This document shows, piece by piece, positions 14,058 through 20,568 of a stretch of DNA of 34,497 nt (its first letter is position 1; every line of letters begins with the position of its first letter). A program made the position numbers and the translations under genes. The notes under the pieces are model-generated. The model was given only the letters and a program-made list of their open reading frames with translations. It was not told the DNA's origin and ran no database searches. The DNA comes from a virus. The stretch spans positions 1 to 34,497 of the IMG/VR virus record IMGVR_UViG_3300044846_000945; one strand, written 5' to 3'.

Positions 14058-14098
14058 TGAAAAAAGTTGTTTACATATAAAAAGAGCGTTGCTAGTGA
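14058..14098 (+). promoter_or_regulatory. Promoter P3 with TGAAAAAAGT element
   Basis: TGAAAAAAGT at 14058-14067, TTTACA at 14070-14075, 17 bases, then TAGTGA, a poor -10. The upstream element and -35 are nearly identical to P2. Drives the chain of small genes from 14147. Confidence 0.65.
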
Positions 14099-14114
14099 TT
14101 AGATATTGCAACGA

Positions 14115-14127
14115 GGGGCCGCGCCCC
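14115..14127 (+). repeat. Start-associated hairpin 5
   Basis: GGGGC-CGC-GCCCC, preceded by GCAACGA exactly as at hairpin 3 and followed by GCCAATATGGAGAAA and the ATG at 14147. Confidence 0.78.
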
Positions 14128-14146
14128 GCCAATATGGAGAAAGTTA

Positions 14147-14503
14147 ATGATAGTAAATGTTTGGTATAAAGACCGCGAAGAAGGCTTGCAGCAAGTTGCG
14201 GCTGTCAACGCGCCTAGCCACCAGATTGGCTTTAAGCAGCACCCGCACGAAGATGCGCTTGAGTATGCGTTCGCACGGACACAAAACATTTTTGGCTCTT
14301 GGAGTATGCCAGAGTTTTTCCCAAACGGTGAGCGCAACGAAGATTACAGCGCCAACGTTACCGCAGCGCCTTTGATTAACGGACGCGGACACCGCTCTTC
14401 AATGGTGGGAGATATTTTTACCATTAGAGATGACGCGATGTATATTTTTGTTTGCGACGATTGTGGTTTCAAACTTGTTAGCCGCACGGAGTTGAGCGCA
14501 TGA
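14147..14503 (+). CDS. Hypothetical protein, 118 residues, with CxxC motif
   Basis: Starts MIVNVWYKDREEGLQQVAAV; GGAG lies before the ATG. The C-terminal MYIFVCDDCGFKLVSR holds a CDDC pair. The middle is rich in aromatic residues (FGSWSMPEFFPNGERNEDY). Family not recognised. First gene of a chain of about ten small early genes. Confidence 0.68.
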   Translation: MIVNVWYKDREEGLQQVAAVNAPSHQIGFKQHPHEDALEYAFARTQNIFGSWSMPEFFPNGERNEDYSANVTAAPLINGRGHRSSMVGDIFTIRDDAMYIFVCDDCGFKLVSRTELSA

Positions 14504-14769
14504 GCCATGCTGTTAATAATCTAGACGCTGCACGGCTTTTAATCGCCACCCTAACGGACGCAGACAAGCTAACGCTTTTGGGCGAACAACTTGAAGGGCC
14601 ATTGGGCTTTGAAAGTCAGGACGCGATTGACGCCATGTGCGTAGTTGTGGACGCCTACTGCATTGCCTTCGACGGCATTGAGGAAGCCATCACCAACAGC
14701 CTAACCGACCAATCAGACGATTATGATGGTGGCCGCTATGATTTTAATACGACAAGGGGAGTGAAATGA
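14500..14769 (+). CDS. Hypothetical acidic protein, 89 residues
   Basis: ATGA overlap with the previous gene. Starts MSHAVNNLDAARLLIATLTD; strongly acidic with helical stretches and a C-terminal DQSDDYDGGRYDF. The high negative charge recalls DNA-mimic or antirestriction proteins, but there is no motif to support such a call. Confidence 0.62.
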   Translation: MSHAVNNLDAARLLIATLTDADKLTLLGEQLEGPLGFESQDAIDAMCVVVDAYCIAFDGIEEAITNSLTDQSDDYDGGRYDFNTTRGVK

Positions 14770-14861
14770 CAAAGATAAGCAAGACGCAATTTTGGCTAGT
14801 CGCAATATGGCTGGCATTTATGATTATGATGTTTCTCACAGAAAGGCCCGAATGGTCATGA
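14766..14861 (+). CDS. Small single-span membrane protein, 31 residues
   Basis: ATG at 14766 to TGA at 14861. It reads MTKISKTQFWLVAIWLAF followed by MIMMFLTERPEWS. Residues 9-24 form one hydrophobic span flanked by a basic N-terminus. ATGA overlaps on both sides place it inside the gene chain, good evidence that it is translated. Function unknown. Confidence 0.65.
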   Translation: MTKISKTQFWLVAIWLAFMIMMFLTERPEWS

Positions 14862-14989
14862 TTAAGCCAGCACAAGCAGCCCCTATGGGCAAGAGCCACC
14901 GAGTATCATCGGACAGCGCATGGCCTTTGCGCGGTGCAGACGGAAAGACGTTTGCAGAGCGCCGCAAGGAACGGGAACAAAGCAAATGA
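14858..14989 (+). CDS. Small basic protein, 43 residues
   Basis: Starts MIKPAQAAPMGKSHRVSSDS at the ATG overlapping the previous TGA. The C-terminus KTFAERRKEREQSK is highly basic and helical. No family recognised. Confidence 0.55.
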   Translation: MIKPAQAAPMGKSHRVSSDSAWPLRGADGKTFAERRKEREQSK

Positions 14990-15555
14990 GCGAGTATGGC
15001 AAAATCCACACCGATGGGAGCCGCTCCGGTGGTCAGCCATTGGACGATAGCATTGAACAAAAAGCCTTTGCACTGATGAAACAGGTGCGCCGAGAACACC
15101 CAAACGCCCCTGACTACACTTCGTGCCACATTGCCATATGCCGCGCCATTGAACAGCACGAAGCTACTAAGCTGGAAAACGAGCAACTACGCCACGACCT
15201 TGAACGCCAAATGACGATAGCAAACGAGCATGTGGACGAAGTCGAAGCCTATAAGCAAAAGGTGTTCGATATAGCATCGGCTTATAATCAAATGGCATTC
15301 ACTGTCACTGAAACTGAACCACATCTATCAAATTATCGGGTTGTTATTGGGTTTGATAAAAGCGCGGATGCCTCCATGTGCCATGACCGCTTGGTGTCAC
15401 TCTTGGATTTTCTTAACCCGAAGCCAAAGCCTGACCCGTTAGTGGATGTGGCTAAAAGCTTGGGCTATTTCAACACCGTCGCGCAACATTGGGCTGGCGA
15501 TGTCCGCGCCGCACTGGACGCCCTTGGCTTTGAGATACGGGAAAAGGGGCAATGA
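14986..15555 (+). CDS. Hypothetical coiled-coil protein, 189 residues
   Basis: Starts MSEYGKIHTDGSRSGGQPLD at an ATGA overlap. Residues ~58-95 form a coiled coil (ATKLENEQLRHDLERQMT). The C-terminal part has LVDVAKSLGYFNTVAQHW and VRAALDALGFEIR. Family not recognised; the mixture of a soluble N-terminus and a coiled coil is common in phage early proteins. Confidence 0.65.
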   Translation: MSEYGKIHTDGSRSGGQPLDDSIEQKAFALMKQVRREHPNAPDYTSCHIAICRAIEQHEATKLENEQLRHDLERQMTIANEHVDEVEAYKQKVFDIASAYNQMAFTVTETEPHLSNYRVVIGFDKSADASMCHDRLVSLLDFLNPKPKPDPLVDVAKSLGYFNTVAQHWAGDVRAALDALGFEIREKGQ

Positions 15556-15722
15556 CAGAAAGTTATCGCCTAATCCAAGACGGGCAACCAGTCGCATGGG
15601 CAGAAGGTAGCAAGGCCTCTGCCGCAATCATGCACTATGCCTTCGTGTATGCACAAGATGGCCCTGTGACAATCCAGAAGAAAGTCAATGGACGCTGGAA
15701 ATTATGGAAAGAAAACGAATGA
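15552..15722 (+). CDS. Small hypothetical protein, 56 residues
   Basis: ATG at 15552 (ATGA overlap) to TGA at 15722. Starts MTESYRLIQDGQPVAWAEGS and ends WKLWKENE. The composition and the linked start and stop on both sides support a real gene. Beta-rich with a Trp-rich tail (NGRWKLWKE); function unknown. Confidence 0.68.
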   Translation: MTESYRLIQDGQPVAWAEGSKASAAIMHYAFVYAQDGPVTIQKKVNGRWKLWKENE

Positions 15723-15973
15723 CAAAAATACCTGATTGGGCGACCGCAACGCATAATGACATTGAGAAGGACGTGGAAGTTCGCCTAAATCCTGACGGCA
15801 CTATTGATGAAATTGTGATTGGCTTTGAAAGTGCCAGCTTTCACTTGGAGCAAATGGACGATGGGCAATTCTGGATTGGTGTGGCGTGGAAAGAAACCGA
15901 TGGGACAGACCGGATGCAGCACATTATGCTAACACAGCATGGCAAAAACATTTATCCAACAGTCTACACATAG
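15719..15973 (+). CDS. Hypothetical acidic protein, 84 residues
   Basis: Starts MTKIPDWATATHNDIEKDVE at an ATGA overlap. Beta-strand pattern (EIVIGFESASFHLEQMDDGQF), acidic. No family recognised. Confidence 0.65.
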   Translation: MTKIPDWATATHNDIEKDVEVRLNPDGTIDEIVIGFESASFHLEQMDDGQFWIGVAWKETDGTDRMQHIMLTQHGKNIYPTVYT

Positions 15974-15983
15974 GTCAAAGCTA

Positions 15984-16232
15984 ATGAACGAGCGACTGCG
16001 CCAATCAATAGAGCAGCTAACCAAAGACACCGCAGCCGAATGGCAATCAGGCTATGACGCTGGCATAGAAGCCGCCATCAATGCGTTGGAAGCCGACGCC
16101 AAGCTATGCGATTGCGCCGCGCTGGAAGAACGTGAATGTGGCTGTGGCGCATGGTGGGATTACAAAACAATTAGGGCAGAACGGGCGATTGAGATTGTCC
16201 GTGCATTAAGGGACAAGGCAAATGAACCATAG
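15984..16232 (+). CDS. Hypothetical protein, 82 residues, cysteine cluster
   Basis: Starts MNERLRQSIEQLTKDTAAEW. It has helices around a cluster CDCAALEERECGC that could bind zinc. The upstream ribosome binding site is weak; an in-frame start at 15939 is possible but would overlap the previous gene. Similar to small phage proteins with an AEWQSGYDAGIEAAI-type helix; function unknown. Confidence 0.65.
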   Translation: MNERLRQSIEQLTKDTAAEWQSGYDAGIEAAINALEADAKLCDCAALEERECGCGAWWDYKTIRAERAIEIVRALRDKANEP

Positions 16233-16458
16233 AGACAAGCGGAATATATTGGACGAATTGCGCCATTGGCGAGGCGTTGAAGATTACCGATTTGAAACGG
16301 GCGGCAAGCATAGAAAGTTTATCGTCAAAACAAAAGCTGGCAGCCGATTTATTACGCTGTCGATTTCAGCCTCTGACGGCAGGGCAGCGCAAAACCAAAT
16401 AAAGGATTTACGCAAGATGCTAACAGAATTGGGCGCAACACAGGAGCAAGGAAAATGA
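16222..16458 (+). CDS. Hypothetical basic protein, 78 residues
   Basis: Starts MNHRDKRNILDELRHWRGVE. The fold pattern YRFETGGKHRKFIVKTKAGS, then FITLSISASDGRAAQNQIKDLRKML, resembles a small HicA-like dsRBD fold: beta strands with GGKHRKF and a final helix. HicA toxins share the G-x-x-H element in such a fold, but no HicB is adjacent, so this is only a resemblance. Overlaps the previous gene by 11 bases. Confidence 0.62.
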   Translation: MNHRDKRNILDELRHWRGVEDYRFETGGKHRKFIVKTKAGSRFITLSISASDGRAAQNQIKDLRKMLTELGATQEQGK

Positions 16459-16631
16459 TGATTGAAATAGAAGCAACGGTTTTTAACGGAATTGTCTGCG
16501 CGTGTCTTAGGGATGCAGCGGAAACAGCGCAGTGGGCCATAGATAATGATGTCATTGATACCCGTGATGTCAAAGAGTATAAAAAAATCATCAAGGCGAT
16601 AGCGCGGGTGCTGGATTATATTGAGGATTAA
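16455..16631 (+). CDS. Small hypothetical protein, 58 residues
   Basis: ATG at 16455 (ATGA overlap) to TAA at 16631. Starts MMIEIEATVFNGIVCACLRD; helical. Its stop shares the palindrome TTAA (16628-16631) with the stop of the convergent metallophosphoesterase gene, leaving no room for a terminator between the operons. Confidence 0.65.
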   Translation: MMIEIEATVFNGIVCACLRDAAETAQWAIDNDVIDTRDVKEYKKIIKAIARVLDYIED

Positions 16632-17803
16632 CTTACTTCCAGCATTTCCGTCGTAATCATAACGCGGCCAACAGCGCCGAACCTTTTATGATACGTTATA
16701 GCCCATGCCGCCCTGTCAGCTATCCAGCCACCACGGGCGGCATAAGCGTCACGAGCAGCCAAAGTTGGATGCTGGACTACCGTGACACCATTATATTCCT
16801 TTTCGTCCCTGTGGTGGCGATGACCGCAATGTATCTCGCGGCGGGTAGTGCGCCCCCATTCTTGCGGAAACTGTGCTGCAAACAACAGCGGCAGGCTTTC
16901 ATTCTTGACCTTGTGGCCATGATGAATGCCTAGCATGGTGGTTCCCCATTCAAAGACATAAAATGGCAGGACGCTATCGTTGACAATGACGCGAGGCTCC
17001 TCCTCATAATGCACCGAGAACAAGTCAGCCAGCCAGCCAGCACTTTCTTCGTCATGGTTGCCTTCAGCGATAACCAGATGCACGTCTTGATGGCGCAGCA
17101 ATGACATGGCCACCATTGAGCGAATGACGCGGATTGCCGACTTGCGTATCTTGGGGAAACGGCTGTCAGCATCCAGAACGTGCTTTGACGCTGGCGTGAC
17201 AGGTGTCTTGCCATCCGTATGCAGGAAGTCGCCTTGGATATTGATAACTGCCGTGTGAGCCTTGGGGCTTTGTTCTATCATTTGTTGCAGTGCAGCAATT
17301 ATGGTGCGCTCTGCGATAGAGATATTCCAATCGCTGCCACCCTCTTTATGCCATGCCAGCATCCCAAGGTGATAATCAGTGAAGGTGTAAAGATTGCACA
17401 GATGCTCGTCAGATGACGCTGGGGCCGCGATAGGGCTGGCTGGGTCTATAGCGCCCTTAAAGCCATCCACCGCCTCTTGCATGGCGTCCAGCAAGGCTTG
17501 GTGCGTTAGCGATGCCTTTACCCATTGCCCTGATGGTTTACCTTCTTTGTTGTAGTATGTGGAAACGCCCTTAGCGACAAAGCCATCCGGCACAGGCCGC
17601 GTGAAGTCATGCTCTGGTGAATAGCCAGCCTTGGCTGCCTTTTTCTTGACGCAAATATAGGTCTCGCTTGCGCCGCCTATAGCCATTCCAAGCGCGGTGG
17701 ATGCCCCCCGTGCGCTGCCAAACCGTTCTATTGCTTCTAAAACTTCTTTTTGGCGCGGTGTGCAATAATCATATAAAGCAGGGTCAATTTTTAACGGGTG
17801 CAT
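16628..17803 (-). CDS. Calcineurin-like metallophosphoesterase with N-terminal HTH-like region
   Basis: A 391-residue protein. Residues 10-60 (CTPRQKEVLEAIERFGSARG) resemble a helix-turn-helix of the phage terminase-adjacent type. From residue 140 the dimetal phosphoesterase motifs appear in order: D143-x-H145, G191-D192, GNHD at 248-251, HHGH at 294-297 and GHRHH at 327-331. It probably acts on phosphodiesters or nucleotides, and a DNA substrate is suggested by the HTH-like part. It is the last gene of the rightmost minus-strand block, after the lysis genes. Confidence 0.82.
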   Translation of the reverse strand: MHPLKIDPALYDYCTPRQKEVLEAIERFGSARGASTALGMAIGGASETYICVKKKAAKAGYSPEHDFTRPVPDGFVAKGVSTYYNKEGKPSGQWVKASLTHQALLDAMQEAVDGFKGAIDPASPIAAPASSDEHLCNLYTFTDYHLGMLAWHKEGGSDWNISIAERTIIAALQQMIEQSPKAHTAVINIQGDFLHTDGKTPVTPASKHVLDADSRFPKIRKSAIRVIRSMVAMSLLRHQDVHLVIAEGNHDEESAGWLADLFSVHYEEEPRVIVNDSVLPFYVFEWGTTMLGIHHGHKVKNESLPLLFAAQFPQEWGRTTRREIHCGHRHHRDEKEYNGVTVVQHPTLAARDAYAARGGWIADRAAWAITYHKRFGAVGRVMITTEMLEVS

Positions 17804-17808
17804 GGCTA

Positions 17809-18030
17809 TCAGCCTTTCGGACAGTCTTGCTCACACAAACATATAAAGACGCTGTTGTGCTGCTCGACTTCAGATATTGTTTCAGACGTGTCTTGCTTGG
17901 CGTCGTAAGTGATTGGCTTGGCAATAGCGCAATAGCTATTTACGGGAACGGTCGAAACGGTCGCGCAGCCGTTCAGTGCGCTCAACGTCAGGAGTAACAA
18001 TGGCAGCTTCGCCAAGTGCAATTTGCTCAT
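17809..18030 (-). CDS. Rz1-like outer-membrane spanin lipoprotein
   Basis: A 73-residue protein with a lipoprotein signal: MSKLHLAKLPLLLLTLSALN then GCA, giving a lipobox LNGC with the cysteine near residue 22. The mature part has two further cysteine pairs and the ITYDAKQDTSETISEVEQHN pattern common to Rz1-like spanins of alphaproteobacterial phages. It starts inside the Rz-like gene (95-base overlap), the usual nested spanin layout. Acts with the inner spanin to fuse membranes at lysis. Confidence 0.78.
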   Translation of the reverse strand: MSKLHLAKLPLLLLTLSALNGCATVSTVPVNSYCAIAKPITYDAKQDTSETISEVEQHNSVFICLCEQDCPKG

Positions 18031-18148
18031 TGATAGCCTCGTTCATTTCTTTGATGGTATCTTGACGGCCCTGCCGCTTCCAACGATGCTCTACCCAAAA
18101 TCCCAACAATTTGTTTAGGACACCCAGTAAGGCCGTCAAGAGTTTCAT
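17936..18148 (-). CDS. Rz-like inner-membrane spanin
   Basis: A 70-residue protein beginning MKLLTALLGVLNKLLGFWVE, one membrane anchor, followed by a charged helix (RQDTIKEMNEAINEQIALGE) ending in RLRDRFDRSRK. Size, anchor, helix and overlap with the lipoprotein gene point to an i-spanin. The ATG at 18148 shares a TAATG with the holin stop. Confidence 0.72.
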   Translation of the reverse strand: MKLLTALLGVLNKLLGFWVEHRWKRQGRQDTIKEMNEAINEQIALGEAAIVTPDVERTERLRDRFDRSRK

Positions 18149-18327
18149 TATTCTGCCTCTGGTGCAGGGGCCTTGCTCATTACTGACCATACAGCAACGC
18201 CAATGGTTGCGACAGCGCCAGCCAGTGCTTCAGCCGTAGCGCCATCAATCAAGCCGCGACCAGCAATGTAGCCGAAGCCAGCAGCAGCGATGGTGCGAAT
18301 GACCCCAAACAATTTGTCTTTATTCAT
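18148..18327 (-). CDS. Holin (Pam3-gp28-like)
   Basis: A 59-residue protein beginning MNKDKLFGVIRTIAAAGFGY. It has two hydrophobic spans (about 8-24 and 35-52) joined by a short turn (RGLIDGATAE), with polar ends. The pattern matches the Pam3-gp28 family of small holins. GAGGAAA precedes the ATG at 18327. It releases the endolysin by forming lesions in the inner membrane. Confidence 0.82.
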   Translation of the reverse strand: MNKDKLFGVIRTIAAAGFGYIAGRGLIDGATAEALAGAVATIGVAVWSVMSKAPAPEAE

Positions 18328-18337
18328 GTCCGTTTCC

Positions 18338-18826
18338 TCACGCTTCATTGGTGGAAACTGCTCCACCACTCTTATAGACAGGCTTTCCAATAACAGGCTC
18401 ACCCTTTGGCCAGCGCGATGCTATCAGTCGGCTCTTGCCTAACTTCAACTCTTTTACAGCATTTTTCTGATTGCCACCAAGAACATAATAATGGCCAGCA
18501 TCTTCACCAACATAGAAGCCAACGTGTCCGCCACCTTCACGGTCAAAGACAAGAATAGCGCCAACGGCCAAGCGGTCACGCCGCAACAGCGAACCATAAT
18601 CAGCCCATGCCTTAGCCCTCATATAAAACTTAGGATATGGCAGACCGGCCTCTTTCATGCAGTGCGCCACAAAGACGCCGCACCAAGGCGTTTCATCATC
18701 GCGCCACCAAGCACCTAGCTTTTCAAGCCAGCCGATAATGATATTGTTGTGCTTTGGGCCACGCACTTCTTTCAAGCCATCAAAGCTTTGGGCCGTTCGC
18801 ACCCAGCGGGGAGTGGAATTGTTCAT
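18338..18826 (-). CDS. Endolysin, TIGR02594/CHAP-like
   Basis: A 162-residue protein. The active-site cysteine is in ETPWCGVFVAHCM (C49), and the histidine in GGGHVGFYVG (H101), with N119 in GGNQ completing a CHAP-like triad. TIGR02594 proteins are phage and bacterial peptidoglycan peptidases or amidases. I use the ATG at 18826; the upstream extension is only weakly protein-like. No signal peptide is visible, so it needs the holin beside it for release. Confidence 0.83.
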   Translation of the reverse strand: MNNSTPRWVRTAQSFDGLKEVRGPKHNNIIIGWLEKLGAWWRDDETPWCGVFVAHCMKEAGLPYPKFYMRAKAWADYGSLLRRDRLAVGAILVFDREGGGHVGFYVGEDAGHYYVLGGNQKNAVKELKLGKSRLIASRWPKGEPVIGKPVYKSGGAVSTNEA

Positions 18827-18891
18827 AAGGCTTGCCCTAGCAGATAATTTATTTATACACAACAAACTGGATTTTAACGAAAGGCAATGCG

Positions 18892-19035
18892 ATGAAATTA
18901 GCAGAATGGTTTGGCGTAGTCGGTGCAAGCTTGGCTGTGGCTATAAGCTGGAGCGTCAATAAAAGCATCCTATGGGCAATGGTCCACGGGCTATGCGCTT
19001 GGCTCTACGTCATCTATTACGCCATTTGGGGCTAA
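18892..19035 (+). CDS. Small two-span membrane protein on the opposite strand
   Basis: ATG at 18892 to TAA at 19035, 47 residues: MKLAEWFGVVGASLAVAISW, then VNKSILWAMVHGLCAWLYVI. Two hydrophobic spans with a short polar turn. GAAAGG eight bases before the ATG. It is the only plus-strand gene in the 18-kb late block and lies between the endolysin and the next minus-strand gene, whose stop it overlaps by three bases. Similar small membrane proteins occur in many phages; the function is unknown but could be a holin-like regulator or superinfection factor. Confidence 0.7.
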   Translation: MKLAEWFGVVGASLAVAISWSVNKSILWAMVHGLCAWLYVIYYAIWG

Positions 19036-19175
19036 CGCTTCCGACGCTTTTTCTTTGCTTCAGATGCAACCGACAAAGCTATGGCCACGGATTGCTTTTG
19101 GCTGTGGCCGCGCTTCATTTCGCGCTTAATGTTTTTAGATATGCTCTTTGGTGAGTAACCTTTAATCAACGGCAT
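19032..19175 (-). CDS. Small basic conserved phage protein, MPLIKGYS type
   Basis: 47 residues: MPLIKGYSPKSISKNIKREM then KRGHSQKQSVAIALSVASEA, ending in KKKRRKR. This PLIKG...KNI...MK.G...KQ.VAIALS pattern is a common small phage protein family of unknown function; its charge suggests nucleic-acid binding. AGGAG before the ATG at 19175. Confidence 0.78.
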   Translation of the reverse strand: MPLIKGYSPKSISKNIKREMKRGHSQKQSVAIALSVASEAKKKRRKR

Positions 19176-19184
19176 GACGCACTC

Positions 19185-19469
19185 CTACCACTTAACCTTG
19201 TCTGCCCAATATGCAGCCGACATTTTGCCCTTGGCAATATTCTCCGCATGACGCGCCTTGAATGATGCCCTACGCGCCTTGTCAGCTTTGCTTTCACCCT
19301 TGCGCGGCGGGGAACCAGAAACGCCCTGTTGACCAAACCGAATGGTTTTCACCTTATCGCCTTCCTTGGCCACAACCACATGGCTTTTGGTCGGGTGGCT
19401 TGGTGTGCGCTTAGGTTTGTTATAACCCTCAACGCCAACCTTCTTTAGTCTTGGGTCTTTAGCAGCCAT
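19185..19469 (-). CDS. Conserved basic phage protein, 94 residues
   Basis: Starts MAAKDPRLKKVGVEGYNKPK. The motif RTPSHPTKSHVVVAKEGDKV and KTIRFGQQGVSGSP is strongly conserved in phages of many proteobacteria and often lies near tail-fibre or structural genes. Function unknown; the FKARH...AYWADKVKW end is likewise conserved. TAATG overlap with the upstream gene. Confidence 0.78.
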   Translation of the reverse strand: MAAKDPRLKKVGVEGYNKPKRTPSHPTKSHVVVAKEGDKVKTIRFGQQGVSGSPPRKGESKADKARRASFKARHAENIAKGKMSAAYWADKVKW

Positions 19470-19777
19470 TATAGTGCGCCTAACTTTGTTCCGACAAAGC
19501 CCATCGCCGCCACGATGACGGCGAGGATAAACTTATCCACCCAACCAGATGTTTCCTTGGTTTTAGGTGCTGCCAATTCAAGTGCAGATAGGCGGTCATC
19601 AATCTTGGATATGGTCTTAAATGCACGTTCCAACGCTTCGGCTGTTTGCGTTTGCTGTTGCTCGACCAGTGCCAATTTAGTGATTGCTTCCGATAGTTTG
19701 TTGAGCGCAGTTTTTACTTCCACAACATCGCTGTGAAGCATCTCAAGTTTCAATGACAAGACATCTGGATTAGCCAT
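19469..19777 (-). CDS. Coiled-coil protein with C-terminal membrane span
   Basis: 102 residues. Residues 5-75 are a continuous heptad-like helix (LKLEMLHSDVVEVKTALNKL), and the last 22 (KFILAVIVAAMGFVGTKLGA) are hydrophobic. This resembles XhlA-like or spanin/holin accessory proteins that sit with lysis genes. No enzymatic domain. Confidence 0.68.
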   Translation of the reverse strand: MANPDVLSLKLEMLHSDVVEVKTALNKLSEAITKLALVEQQQTQTAEALERAFKTISKIDDRLSALELAAPKTKETSGWVDKFILAVIVAAMGFVGTKLGAL

Positions 19778-19790
19778 TAATGCAGCCTAA

Positions 19791-20258
19791 TCAAGCTTGT
19801 GGTGCTGTAGGCCAGACAACCTCAAATGGGTTGCTTTGCTCTGTTATGTCGCGCAGTGCATCGCGGTATGCTTGTTGCTCTGCGCTGATTGTTGCGTTTT
19901 TCTCTATGGCTTTTGTTACCCACCAATCACATTTATCAAGAAGCAGGTCGCGTTCAGCACGAACAATATCCCATTGTGCGCTAACCTTTGCTGCCGATGC
20001 GTCTGCGTCAAGGTCTGACACGATGTAGTTCTGCGTCCAGACGCCATCTATTAGAACGGCAGGGCCTTCCTCGCGAACTTGCGTTGCAGGGTCAAAGTAA
20101 GGCGGTGTTACTATCTGCTTCTTGTAGACGCCAAATTGTTCAACCTGTTCTGGCGTCAAGCGTCGGGCGTAGCAATAGTTATTCTCATCCCATTGCGTAG
20201 GCTCTACATCAAAGATGTGTCTGATAAAGGTGTCGCCTTGGGCTTGAACATACCACAT
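19791..20258 (-). CDS. Tail fibre assembly-like protein
   Basis: 155 residues. The C-terminal half VRAERDLLLDKCDWWVTKAI, then AYRDALRDITEQSNPFEVVW, is the hallmark of phage tail-fibre assembly chaperones and DUF4376-like proteins (R-x-x-L-L-x-x-C-D-W, Y-R-x-x-L-R-D, W-P). The N-terminal part is a small beta domain. It probably helps fold or attach the fibre encoded just upstream at 20569-22443. Confidence 0.78.
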   Translation of the reverse strand: MWYVQAQGDTFIRHIFDVEPTQWDENNYCYARRLTPEQVEQFGVYKKQIVTPPYFDPATQVREEGPAVLIDGVWTQNYIVSDLDADASAAKVSAQWDIVRAERDLLLDKCDWWVTKAIEKNATISAEQQAYRDALRDITEQSNPFEVVWPTAPQA

Positions 20259-20560
20259 TATTCTGCTTCCTTTGCTTCCCGCTTGGCTGTTACACGAATG
20301 ACGGCTGCGTCATACGCGTCTTGGTTGTCAATCTGCTCCCGTAATGCGGCCATGATAGAAACCACGTTCCCCATCTGTTTGCGTGTGGCGTCGAGGCGTT
20401 CTGCGACGTTCGCTGCAAACTCGTTATCCGTAGCGTTTGCCAAAAGATATTCAAAGTTCTTGCGGTCAAAGTCATAATGAAAATGCTCGACCTCACGGGC
20501 ATACATTGCGTCCGCAATTACGTCATATTTATATTCGTCACTAAGTTGGGTATAGTTCAT
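20258..20560 (-). CDS. Hypothetical protein, 100 residues
   Basis: Starts MNYTQLSDEYKYDVIADAMY; all-helical and acidic, with a charged C-terminus. TAATG overlap with the tail-fibre assembly gene. Lies between fibre and fibre chaperone, so a small virion or assembly factor is possible. Family not recognised. Confidence 0.65.
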   Translation of the reverse strand: MNYTQLSDEYKYDVIADAMYAREVEHFHYDFDRKNFEYLLANATDNEFAANVAERLDATRKQMGNVVSIMAALREQIDNQDAYDAAVIRVTAKREAKEAE

Positions 20561-20568
20561 GATGTGCC

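Noticed and set aside
16222-16458. HicA toxin
   Set aside because: The fold pattern is suggestive, but no HicB antitoxin is adjacent and the gene lies in a chain of small early genes.
18827-18891. Promoter for the plus-strand membrane gene (TTGCCC, 16 bases, TATACA)
   Set aside because: Both boxes are weak and no match to the P1-P3 element is present; too uncertain to list.
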